Assembly (NCBI RefSeq): GCF_051307055.1
Contig: NZ_CP149994.1
Location: forward strand, 1,674,001-1,738,000
DNA: 64,000 bases
From: Dryocola sp051307055
GTDB taxonomy: Bacteria > Pseudomonadota > Gammaproteobacteria > Enterobacterales > Enterobacteriaceae
Reading direction: 5' to 3'
Each line of letters starts with the position of its first letter. Position 1 is the first letter of the stretch. The notes below the pieces were generated by a model. It ran no database searches. It was not told where the DNA came from and saw nothing but the letters and a program-made list of their open reading frames with translations. The translations under genes were made by a program, and so were the position numbers. Shown here one piece after another: positions 8,448 to 16,203 of the stretch.

Positions 8448-8686
8448 TTTCTGTCAGTCTTCCCTCGTAGCTTAATTTCAATCATTCTGGCATAAATGCC
8501 ATGTCGTTACATGTCCATAATAATCATTGCTTAAGCGGATAAAAATTTATTATTTCCATAACCATAAGGAGATGCGTTAACGTCCGCTTCGCTCAAAGTG
8601 CCCGCTGTCGCTGCTGTAGGCAGTTTTACGCCAGTACCGGGCATGCCAGCTTAGCTGTTAAACAGGCGGTAGCTGATATCCCGAGG

Positions 8687-9550
8687 CTAACTGCGCTGTA
8701 GCAGAAATTGCCGCAGTGCGGCTGTAACTTCTTCTGGTGCTTCTTCAGCCATATGATGACCGCTGTTGATTGATTTGCCGCTAACGTCCGGCGCCCAGCT
8801 TTGCCAGATAGCCAGTATGTCGCCGTATATCTCTTCCAGGTCATCATATTTTGACCACAGGCAGAGAGTGGGGCACGCAATGACTCGTCCGAGCAGGCGA
8901 TCCTCAAGCTCGTGCTGTTTATCTATCGCCAGACCAGCGCGATAGTCTTCAATCATCCCGTGTACAGTAGCCGGATCGTGTATGGCTCGCCTGAACTCCT
9001 GATACTCCTCGTCTCCCATTGTTTCCGGCTGGCCTCCATACCATTTGTCCGGGTCAGCCAGAATTGCCCGCTCCGGCTTTTCAGGCTGGGCAAAAAAGAA
9101 CCAGTGATACCACTGACGGGCAAACTTCTCATTACATCTGTTGAGCGCTTCAAGTATGGGAACAGAATCCAGTACGGCAAGGCGGGTAATACGGTCCGGA
9201 TAATCAAGGGCTGCCCTGTAGGCCGTGTAACTTCCTCTGTCGTGTCCGACAAGCGCAAACCGGTCAAAGCCAAGATGACTCATTAACTCAATGCAATCTT
9301 TTGCCTTAGCTCTTTTAGAAGAGCCCGCGTGATCGGGCAGATCGGCAGGTTTAGATGAGCGGCCGAAGCCACGCAGGTCAGGGCAGACGACAGTAAAAGA
9401 TTTAGCAAGCTCGGGAGCCACCTTCGACCAGGTCGCATGAGTACGAGGATGACCATGCAGCAGCAGGACCGGAGGACCATTACCGCCATAACGTACGTTA
9501 AGCACTGCTTCAGAAAGCGTTATTTCTGCGTGGGTAAATCCCTCAAACAT
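8687..9550 (-). CDS. Alpha/beta hydrolase, haloacetate (fluoroacetate) dehalogenase-like
   Basis: A 287-residue protein from the ATG at 9550, with GGAGAA upstream; the longer frame to 9673 reads through a dispersed repeat and is rejected. The oxyanion motif HGHPRTHATW, the nucleophile elbow VGHDRG (nucleophile Asp about 104 instead of Ser), the halide-binding pair YHW (H149, W150) and the catalytic SGHHMAEE (about H265) match fluoroacetate dehalogenase. In that enzyme the nucleophile is followed by two Arg residues that hold the carboxylate (DRGAR). Here the first is present (R105) but the second position is Tyr (Y108), so the substrate may differ. Single gene, no operon. Confidence 0.82.
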   Translation of the reverse strand: MFEGFTHAEITLSEAVLNVRYGGNGPPVLLLHGHPRTHATWSKVAPELAKSFTVVCPDLRGFGRSSKPADLPDHAGSSKRAKAKDCIELMSHLGFDRFALVGHDRGSYTAYRAALDYPDRITRLAVLDSVPILEALNRCNEKFARQWYHWFFFAQPEKPERAILADPDKWYGGQPETMGDEEYQEFRRAIHDPATVHGMIEDYRAGLAIDKQHELEDRLLGRVIACPTLCLWSKYDDLEEIYGDILAIWQSWAPDVSGKSINSGHHMAEEAPEEVTAALRQFLLQRS

Positions 9551-9657
9551 AGGCTTTTCTCCTGCCCGATCTGTAGTACAGATTATAGACGAGCTTGCCC
9601 GCGAGGCCTTCGCACAAGCCGGATGTATGTTAATCGCTTTAAGGTCCGGGCCGGTAA

Positions 9658-9720
9658 GTCCGCTTTCGCTCATAGCGGAATTTGCCCCGCTTAGCTGTCC
9701 GCTTTGTGCCAGGAGCGGAA
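9658..9720. repeat. Two copies of the dispersed GTCCGCTTT hairpin repeat
   Basis: GTCCGCTTTCGCTCATAGCG at 9658 and GTCCGCTTTGTGCCAGGAGC at 9697 each pair their ends (TCCGCT with AGCGGA). Related copies occur near 8579, 11887, 24620, 27376, 28757, 29952, 30641, 31948, 60752 and 61750, all between accessory genes. Confidence 0.55.
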
Positions 9721-9842
9721 GTAGCCAACATTGTTATCTGTGTAAATTTAAAGGGAATAGGTCAATCTGTTATGTCATCCTTGTTTCTTTTAGATCATGT
9801 AGTAAATTATAGATGGTTATTCATTATAAAGAGAGTGTTAGC

Positions 9843-11807
9843 GTGTCTATCCTTCATCCAACTTTGGAAAACATACTCCGTTTAAAGGTTGCACCCACTC
9901 CCGGTGAGCTTCACTTGTTAAATCATCTTACGGAGAACTTGGATGATAGCTACGAAATTTTCTTTAATCCATTTATTGATGGGGATCGCCCTGATTTTAT
10001 CATTCTTAAAAAACACACGGCAATTTTTATTATTGAAGTGAAGGACTATAACCTAGTTAATTATAGTGTGGATGCTTTTAATAAATGGCAAGTTAGTTCT
10101 GAAAAAGGGGTATCGAAGATTTCATCACCTCAATCACAAGCTTTCAGGTACAAGTCAAATTTATATAATCTACATTTACCAGTATTAGGTCTGTCTTATC
10201 TAAAAAATCGCAATTTTTTTAACATTGTCCAGCCGTTTGTTTACTTACACAAAGGTAATAAAGCCAATATAGATTCGTTATATTCCCACGCCCAGAGTGA
10301 ATTGATGGCGCGATCTAGGTATATTGATGCACAATACAGGAATAAAGAAATTTCTGTAGAGCAATACAATCAACAGGCAGACAAAATCTCGCGGCTAAAA
10401 AGAAAGTCAACTAGAGATAAGTCCATGGCTTACGGCGCTGATCGAATAAAAGAACTCGTTAATAAAATTAAAAGCTTTAAGCCACATGTCCTGTTCGACG
10501 ATCGTGTGTATGACGATTTTAAAAGACGCTTGATGCCAAGCGACCATACTTTAAAGCAGGCAAAAAAAATCTTCTTAGATAAGCGTCAGAGTAAGTTGGC
10601 AATAAGCGTGTCTGGAAAAGAAAAGATTAAGGGTGTAGCAGGCTGTGGCAAAACTACTATCATTGCAAATCGAGCGGTAAATGCCTTTCATCGGCATGAT
10701 GATATTGTATTGATTCTGACTTTCAATATAACACTAAAAAACCTCATTAAAGACCGAATCAGCGATGTTCTTGGTTATCGAGACGATCAACATTTCGCAG
10801 TGACAAATTATCATCAGTTTTTCATGTCTCAATTGATTGAGACAGAACAGGATATCAGTGAATTAATTGAAAAATATGGATTTAATGAATTATTTAACCG
10901 TGATTTATTCAGCGGTTTTTCTGTTAGTAAGTATCGGACAATTTTGATTGATGAAGTTCAGGACTTTGAAAATGAATGGGTAAAAATTATTCGTGACAAC
11001 TTCCTCAATCACGAGGGTGAAATGATTCTGTTTGGTGACGAATCACAAAATATTTATGAAAGAGATAGCAAAAGAGCGGCCGTCATCGCGCAGGGATTTG
11101 GTGAATGGAAGAAATTAAGTCGTTCCTATCGTACAAGCAGTGACTCGCCTTTGAATCGAATTTTTAAAGATTATCAATTGAAGTATCTGGTCGAAAAACA
11201 TGCAGACATAGACTTATTTGAACAACAAAACATCCAGTCAGGAATGAATTTTGATATTATCAAATATCATTTCTTTCCATCCGACTGGGAAAACAAATGC
11301 TTTGAAAAAATTCAAAGTTACATCAAAAATTATAGTTTCAATCCAAATGATATTGTTATTCTGTCGTCTAATATTTTTCTTGTTCGTCGATTAAATGAAA
11401 GGTTGAATGAATTTGAAAATACCACCTGTATGTTTGAAACATATGAAGAACTAATTGAACTCCTACCGGAAGGAAAGAAGCATTACGATATCAATAGATT
11501 AAAATTGCTCACAAAAGAGGAGTTACGTGATTTTATTAAGCGACATACTGGTATTAAATCTGATATTGAGCGGGTAAGAAGGACAAAGAAAAATCATTTT
11601 TATCCGAATAGTGGATTGATCAAACTATCCACGATACATAGTTTTAAAGGTCTGGAGTCTAAAACCGTGTTTTATATTATGGATGACAAAGATACTCCTG
11701 AGGTTATCTATACATCGATCACGCGATCTATTGAGAACCTCATTATCTTGGATAAAAGTAGTGAGGGGAAATATACAAATTTTTTCAGCGAAATCAATGC
11801 GAATTGA
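9843..11807 (+). CDS. NERD nuclease-domain / UvrD-like helicase protein
   Basis: A 654-residue protein from GTG at 9843 (AGAGAG about 8 nt upstream); an ATG at 9813 lacks a ribosome site. The N-terminal NERD domain (about residues 10-110) shows the nuclease signature DGDRPDFIIL and IIEVKDYN. A superfamily 1 helicase follows: Walker A GVAGCGKTT (about 263), Walker B LIDEVQDF (about 368), FGDESQNIYERD, SRSYRT, and the late motifs STIHSFKGLES (about 598) and YTSITR. Proteins pairing NERD with UvrD-type helicases occur in defence islands. The gene is AT-rich compared with neighbours and solitary, flanked by dispersed repeats, which suggests transfer. A defence role is inference. Confidence 0.8.
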   Translation: MSILHPTLENILRLKVAPTPGELHLLNHLTENLDDSYEIFFNPFIDGDRPDFIILKKHTAIFIIEVKDYNLVNYSVDAFNKWQVSSEKGVSKISSPQSQAFRYKSNLYNLHLPVLGLSYLKNRNFFNIVQPFVYLHKGNKANIDSLYSHAQSELMARSRYIDAQYRNKEISVEQYNQQADKISRLKRKSTRDKSMAYGADRIKELVNKIKSFKPHVLFDDRVYDDFKRRLMPSDHTLKQAKKIFLDKRQSKLAISVSGKEKIKGVAGCGKTTIIANRAVNAFHRHDDIVLILTFNITLKNLIKDRISDVLGYRDDQHFAVTNYHQFFMSQLIETEQDISELIEKYGFNELFNRDLFSGFSVSKYRTILIDEVQDFENEWVKIIRDNFLNHEGEMILFGDESQNIYERDSKRAAVIAQGFGEWKKLSRSYRTSSDSPLNRIFKDYQLKYLVEKHADIDLFEQQNIQSGMNFDIIKYHFFPSDWENKCFEKIQSYIKNYSFNPNDIVILSSNIFLVRRLNERLNEFENTTCMFETYEELIELLPEGKKHYDINRLKLLTKEELRDFIKRHTGIKSDIERVRRTKKNHFYPNSGLIKLSTIHSFKGLESKTVFYIMDDKDTPEVIYTSITRSIENLIILDKSSEGKYTNFFSEINAN

Positions 11808-12017
11808 AAAAAATTCTATACAGCTCAGCTGTAAACAGCCCGCTTAACCGGACCATTCACTTTTAGAGATCTTCCGGCAAACCAACTTCCGCTCCTCGCT
11901 CATCGCTGCCGGTCAGATGTTTCCCACGACAGATCATGCATCAGCAGGGGAGCAAACGGCTATGGATAGAATCACCGCAAAATCCACCAGAACGGAAACG
12001 AATATTACCCCACATTT

Positions 12018-12307
12018 AGTGGTGGCTACGTGTAGGTGGTTCATCTATTCTGCTTGTATCCGCGGGCTGGCTGGAGTCACTCTTTGTGGATAATCCCATC
12101 CTTCAGAAAACCATCATCTTTATTCCCATCCTGTGGGTAATCGATGAATTGAGGGCTAGGAAAAGAAAATGTTCTGACCCCGCTATTGAAGCAGCTGATG
12201 CGAGAGAATGCCATGGATGGCGCTATCTCAGATGGGGGTTCCGGACTAGACAAGTGGCTGCGATCGTGTATATCTTCTTTCAGCTGATTCAGGTATTACT
12301 GAGATAA
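12018..12307 (+). pseudogene. Remnant of a small membrane protein gene
   Basis: The frame is open from just after a TAG at 12016 and codes for two hydrophobic segments (VGGSSILLVSAGWLESLF, then PILQKTIIFIPILWVIDELR) and a third at the C-terminus (VAAIVYIFFQLIQVLL). The only start codon in frame is GTG at 12086, inside the coherent sequence, so the 5' end looks lost. No family recognised. Confidence 0.3.
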
Positions 12308-12328
12308 ACGCCACAGGCAGGTACGACT

Positions 12329-12445
12329 GGCAATATACTCAAGATATTTCCGGGAATACAGAGCTGCTGCCAGGCTCGAAGGCGACAATGGCTTTGACCT
12401 TGTCGTTTTTCATCGCCGTATAAGTGGGCGATGGGAAATCCGGAC
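12329..12445 (-). pseudogene. Fragment of an alpha/beta hydrolase (esterase) gene
   Basis: The minus strand reads TAMKNDKVKAIVAFEPGSSS then VFPEIS and a stop. This resembles the region around NVKAVVAYEPGS...VFPEGE found in a family of secreted or cytoplasmic alpha/beta hydrolases. No start, nucleophile or catalytic His is present, so only about 35 codons survive between the membrane-protein remnant and the UbiD gene. Confidence 0.35.
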
Positions 12446-12483
12446 ATGCCTGTCAGTTGTTTAAACAGACAGGCTTAAGAGAC

Positions 12484-13950
12484 TTATAGCTCCGACGGCC
12501 AGTTCTCCAGTACGCGCTGGCGTACCTCTTCCGGATACCCCTGCTCGAACGAGGCATGCAGATGGCGGGTGGACTGCAGCGTATCAAACACCACTTTTGC
12601 CCCCTTACCTGCCACATACTCTTCTTCTTCATAACACTGCGGCAAGCGGATCACGCGCTGATCGTCGAACACCACGCGGCGGCCAACCGGGTGAACGCGG
12701 GTTGAGAGCACCCACACCACTTCGCGCAGGTTGGTGGGATCAAAATCATCGTCTACCACGTAGACCTTCGGAATAAACACCATCGCGTCGGCCTTAAACA
12801 GCACCTCGCCGATGCGCTGGGCCAGGGCTTCGCTGGTGACGCCCGGCAGTAGCTCGCGCCAGTTCTGCGGCACCACCACCAGCAGCCAGTGGACGGTGGA
12901 ATCTTCCGGGATCCAGGCCGTGACGATCGGCAGTTCCGCTTCACGCAGATACGTCAGGGCATCGGCGGCCAGTCCCATCGCCCAGAGCGTGTGCGACTCG
13001 TCGGTCGGGCGGCCGGTGATCGACATCGGCCAGATCGGAGCGTCCCGGTGGGTAATGGTCTCGACGTGGAAGGTCGGTTGGGCAGACGAGCCCTCGCCAA
13101 GATAACCACCGTACTCGCCGTAGGGACCTTCCTGGCAATCGCGGGTGATGGAGACATGACCCTCAATCACGATCTCTGCCGTGGCAGGCACGTCCAGATC
13201 GATACTGACCGCTTTCACCACCGGCACCGGCTCGCCCGCCAAGGTGCCGATGTAATCCGCCTCGTCGGCGTGGGCAGGGATCGGAATGCCGGAAACGCAG
13301 GAGATGGCCGGAGCCGGACCCTGCACCAGCGCGTAAGGCATCGGCTGGCCGAGCTTCACCCACTCAGTCCAGATCTGGCCGATATGCTGGCTCGGCACAA
13401 TCAGCCCCACCATCCGTTTGCCGTCCACCTTCATCACACGGGCGATGGACCAGTTCACCCATTTGCCGTCCGGTGTTTTTACGATCAGCGTGCCCCAGGT
13501 ATTGGCGTAGCGACCGCCGTCCTTGTCATGGGCAAAGGGGATAGGGAAGCGATCGAGGTTAGCTTCTTCACCGCGCAGGATATTCTGATGGCACAGCGCG
13601 TCAGCAGAGGCCACACGCACCGGCGGAATACCCGGTTTGTGACGTGCCGCCGACAGCGCTTCGACGATTTGCGGTCCGGTGGACGCCGGTGCCAGACCGA
13701 GCGACATCGCCACCCGGGCGTAAGGCATTTCCGGGCGGGAAGAGAGACTGGCCGGGGCACCAAACAGGCGGAAACCGGGTGCCACGCCTGCCACATTGTG
13801 GAACAGCGGGGCAGGGGACTGGATCTCGTAGCTGCGGCGGGTGATGGCGCTCGGCTCAAAATCACCGTCCACTTCCCGGGTCACGTGCATGATGTCGCCC
13901 ATGGCATCGAGGGCATCGATAAAACCGCGTAAATCACCGTAATAGTTCAT
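12484..13950 (-). CDS. UbiD-family hydroxyarylic acid decarboxylase, subunit C
   Basis: A 488-residue UbiD-family protein. The start is the ATG at 13950 (MNYYGDLRGFIDAL) with TAAGGAG upstream; an upstream in-frame ATG at 13989 lies within the UbiX gene. Family features are the prenyl-FMN/Mn site region VRVASADAL...GEEANLDRFPIP, the ITRDCQEGPYGEYGG segment carrying catalytic Glu residues, and a C-terminal STRVHPVGRRVVFDDQ. With the UbiX gene 10 nt upstream it matches non-oxidative 4-hydroxybenzoate/vanillate/gallate-type decarboxylases (BsdBC, KpdBC, EcdBC). The usual third small subunit (BsdD/KpdD) is not found downstream. Substrate unknown. Confidence 0.9.
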   Translation of the reverse strand: MNYYGDLRGFIDALDAMGDIMHVTREVDGDFEPSAITRRSYEIQSPAPLFHNVAGVAPGFRLFGAPASLSSRPEMPYARVAMSLGLAPASTGPQIVEALSAARHKPGIPPVRVASADALCHQNILRGEEANLDRFPIPFAHDKDGGRYANTWGTLIVKTPDGKWVNWSIARVMKVDGKRMVGLIVPSQHIGQIWTEWVKLGQPMPYALVQGPAPAISCVSGIPIPAHADEADYIGTLAGEPVPVVKAVSIDLDVPATAEIVIEGHVSITRDCQEGPYGEYGGYLGEGSSAQPTFHVETITHRDAPIWPMSITGRPTDESHTLWAMGLAADALTYLREAELPIVTAWIPEDSTVHWLLVVVPQNWRELLPGVTSEALAQRIGEVLFKADAMVFIPKVYVVDDDFDPTNLREVVWVLSTRVHPVGRRVVFDDQRVIRLPQCYEEEEYVAGKGAKVVFDTLQSTRHLHASFEQGYPEEVRQRVLENWPSEL

Positions 13951-13960
13951 CAGGCTCTCC

Positions 13961-14536
13961 TTAAGCCGTGGGGGCGGAGTGAGGTTCACCCCAGCGTTGG
14001 GTTAAAGCGTTATCCAAGCCAAACTGATCCAGAATGCGCGACACAAAATGGTTGATGATGTCGTCAATGCTGGCGGGGTTGTTATAGAAAGCGGGCATCG
14101 GGGGCAGCATCGTGGCCCCGGCACGGGTCAGGGCGAGCATGTTCTCCAGGTGGATGGCGTTGAGCGGTGATTCCCGCGGCACCAGCACCAGCTTGCGCTG
14201 CTCTTTCAGCGTAACGTCGGCGGCGCGGGCAATCAGGCCATCGCCGTAGCCGCAGCGGATGGCGGCGAGCGTTTTCATACTGCACGGCACCACGATCATG
14301 CCATCGACGCGAAAGGAACCGCTGGAGATGGCCGCCGCCTGATCGTGCTCGCTGTAAGTCTTCGAGGCGAGAGCGATAACGTCCTGTACACTGTAGGGCG
14401 TTTCCAGTTGAATAGTGGCGCGCGCCCATTTAGAGATGATCAGATGCGTTTCGACATCCAAATTTTTCAGCGCGGCCAGTAAGCGAACGCCAATTGCAGC
14501 GCCAGTAGCGCCAGTCATGCCTACAACAAGCTTCAT
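13961..14536 (-). CDS. UbiX-family flavin prenyltransferase, decarboxylase subunit B
   Basis: A 191-residue flavoprotein beginning MKLVVGMTGATGAAIGVRLL, the FMN-binding N-terminus of UbiX, with VVPCSMKTLAAIRCGYGDGL and LVLVPRESPLN following. UbiX enzymes join dimethylallyl phosphate to FMN to make the prenyl-FMN cofactor that UbiD needs. Its gene is the promoter-proximal member of the pair, with only 10 nt before the UbiD start. It faces a MarR-type regulator across a 96-nt region with two palindromes, so induction by an aromatic acid through that regulator is likely. Confidence 0.9.
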   Translation of the reverse strand: MKLVVGMTGATGAAIGVRLLAALKNLDVETHLIISKWARATIQLETPYSVQDVIALASKTYSEHDQAAAISSGSFRVDGMIVVPCSMKTLAAIRCGYGDGLIARAADVTLKEQRKLVLVPRESPLNAIHLENMLALTRAGATMLPPMPAFYNNPASIDDIINHFVSRILDQFGLDNALTQRWGEPHSAPTA

Positions 14537-14567
14537 GCGGGTTCTCTGTAGTCATACTTTCAGTTAT

Positions 14568-14598
14568 AGTTTAAGCTCAAACTGTTTGTGCTCGAACT
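14568..14598. promoter_or_regulatory. Two adjacent MarR-type palindromes in the divergent promoter
   Basis: AGTTTAAGCTCAAACT (14568-14583) and TGTTTGTGCTCGAACT (14583-14598) are two near-palindromic 16-mers sharing one base, one helical turn and a half apart. They sit between the decarboxylase operon and the MarR-family gene, so are likely its operators for repression and autoregulation. Confidence 0.55.
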
Positions 14599-14632
14599 AT
14601 ATGTTTGTCGTTTTCAGGAGTCAAGAGACCCG

Positions 14633-15121
14633 ATGGCAGAAAATCGCGACTTAATCCTTGCCGCGCCCCTGTGGCCGCACGGCGATTGTTCACTAATGCA
14701 CCTCATGCGCCGCGCAGGACAGCACTCGACTACCTGCTGGTCCCAGTGCGTCGATACCGGGTTATCTGCCGTGCAATACGCCATACTGGTAGTGCTGGCA
14801 GAAGAAACCACCTGCGACCAGCAAACGCTGGGCAGCCGGGCCGGGTTTGATAAAGCCACCGGCACCTATGTAATTGCTCGCATGACCAAAAGCGGATTAC
14901 TGAAGGTAGAGACCGATCCCGCCAACCGCCGCCGTAAGCTGGTCTCCATGACGGCAGAGGGCGAGGCGATGCTGGCCCGCATGATTGAGCAGGCCAAAAG
15001 CGCCGAAAAGATGATTACCGCCGGTCTGAATACCCAGGATATCGCCGACCTGAAGCGTCTGCTGAGCAAGCTGGGGGGATTGCAGGAGCCTGATGACTAT
15101 GCCTCCAACGAAATTGCCTGA
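14633..15121 (+). CDS. MarR-family transcriptional regulator
   Basis: A 162-residue protein starting at ATG 14633 (MAENRDLILAAPLW). The winged helix core is visible: LSAVQYAILVVLAEE, then the recognition segment QQTLGSRAGFDKATGTYVIA and the wing ETDPANRRRKLVSMTAEGEA with its DPxxRR motif. MarR proteins are usually repressors released by aromatic acids, fitting the divergent hydroxyarylate decarboxylase genes. The gene overlaps the next regulator gene by 29 nt. An ATG further upstream at 14588 lies within the operator and lacks a ribosome site. Confidence 0.88.
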   Translation: MAENRDLILAAPLWPHGDCSLMHLMRRAGQHSTTCWSQCVDTGLSAVQYAILVVLAEETTCDQQTLGSRAGFDKATGTYVIARMTKSGLLKVETDPANRRRKLVSMTAEGEAMLARMIEQAKSAEKMITAGLNTQDIADLKRLLSKLGGLQEPDDYASNEIA

Positions 15122-16121
15122 CAGCCACAGTGAGCCGAAGCCCGATCTGACGATCGGCTTTCTGCTGATGAAGCACTTTACGCTGGCCTCGGTGGCGGGG
15201 CTGGTGGAGTCCCTGCGCTTTGCGGCGGACGAGTCCTTCTCCAGCCGACAGATCTTCTGCCGTTGGGAGTGGATGACCTGTGATGACCAGCCGATTACCG
15301 CCAGCTGCGGCCTGCCGGTGTCGCCTACTGCAAAGCTCGATTTCTCAAAAGAGTGGGATTACTTCGTGGTCGCGGGCGGGCTGCTGGAAGAGACCCGGCA
15401 GTCGCCGGAGTGGCTGTTGCAGGCCCTGCGGGACCTGCATGCCCGCAATATCCCGATCATTACCCTGTGCAGCGGGGCCTTTGTCGCCGGTAACGCCGGG
15501 CTGCTGGACGGTCGCCACTGTGCGATCCACTTCACCACCCGGGACGAGTTCCGGCTGCGCTTCCCGAAAGCCATCCCGGTGATCGATAAAACCTACATCA
15601 AAGACGGCGGGATTATCTCCTGCCCGGGCGGGACGGCGATTGACCTGGCGGCGGATCTGATCCGCCAGCACTGCGGGCTGGTGCGCTCTCAGAAGGTGCT
15701 GAAATACCTACTGGTGGATGAGGTGCCCACGCCGAAAGCGAAGCACAAAGTGCCGCTTGGCGAACCTGACGTCTACGAGAATCCGCTGGTGACGAAGGTG
15801 ATTGAGTTTATGAAGCATCACCTCGACTCGCCGGTGCCACTGGCGGAGGTGGCGGAGTTTGCCGGGGTGACCTTCCGCCAGCTCAACCTGATCTTTACCC
15901 AGTGTACCGGCCACTCTGCGGCGGTGTACTGGCGGCGGATGCGCCTTGAGCAGGCGCGCAAGCTGATGGCCGACTCCAGCAACAGCATTAACGCCATCGC
16001 CACCGCCACCGGCTTCGCCGATGCCTCGCACCTGATCGCCTGGTTCCGCAAACAGTACGGTGAAACGCCAAGCTCGTTCCGCAAGCGGCGCAGGGAAGTG
16101 GAGAAACTGGTGAAAGAGTGA
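15093..16121 (+). CDS. GlxA-family AraC-type transcriptional regulator
   Basis: A 342-residue protein with an N-terminal DJ-1/PfpI-like domain (LTIGFLLMKHFTLASVAGL, then the elbow TLCSGAFVAGNAGLL with a Cys at about 129) and a C-terminal AraC helix-turn-helix pair (VPLAEVAEFAGVTFRQLNLI and SINAIATATGFADASHLIAW). The start at 15093 is preceded by AGGAG and overlaps the MarR gene by 29 nt, so the two are co-translated. Two stacked regulators suggest joint control of the decarboxylase operon or of the convergent MFS gene. The Cys elbow in these proteins is usually a ligand site, not an active protease. Confidence 0.87.
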   Translation: MTMPPTKLPDSHSEPKPDLTIGFLLMKHFTLASVAGLVESLRFAADESFSSRQIFCRWEWMTCDDQPITASCGLPVSPTAKLDFSKEWDYFVVAGGLLEETRQSPEWLLQALRDLHARNIPIITLCSGAFVAGNAGLLDGRHCAIHFTTRDEFRLRFPKAIPVIDKTYIKDGGIISCPGGTAIDLAADLIRQHCGLVRSQKVLKYLLVDEVPTPKAKHKVPLGEPDVYENPLVTKVIEFMKHHLDSPVPLAEVAEFAGVTFRQLNLIFTQCTGHSAAVYWRRMRLEQARKLMADSSNSINAIATATGFADASHLIAWFRKQYGETPSSFRKRRREVEKLVKE

Positions 16122-16130
16122 AGGACTATT

Positions 16131-16203
16131 GCCCGGCGGCGCTTCGCTTGCACGGGCCTACAGGTCTTGTAGGCCGGGTAAGCGCAGCGCCACCCGGCGG
16201 CTG
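16131..16203. repeat. REP/BIME-type repeat between convergent genes
   Basis: Two inverted GC-rich units, GCCCGGCGGCGCTTCGCTTG and GTAGGCCGGGTAAGCGCAGC, flank a TACAGG...TTGTAG core and are followed by GCCACCCGGCGGC. This is the arrangement of enterobacterial repetitive extragenic palindromes, located between the ends of the regulator and transporter genes. Confidence 0.75.

Noticed and set aside
12889..13932. A 347-codon plus-strand frame
   Set aside because: Antisense to the UbiD gene; composition shows a shadow frame.
15093..16121. The Cys elbow of the GlxA-type regulator as an active protease site
   Set aside because: GlxA-family proteins are transcription factors and their DJ-1-like domains are generally not proteolytic; the AraC DNA-binding domain is intact.
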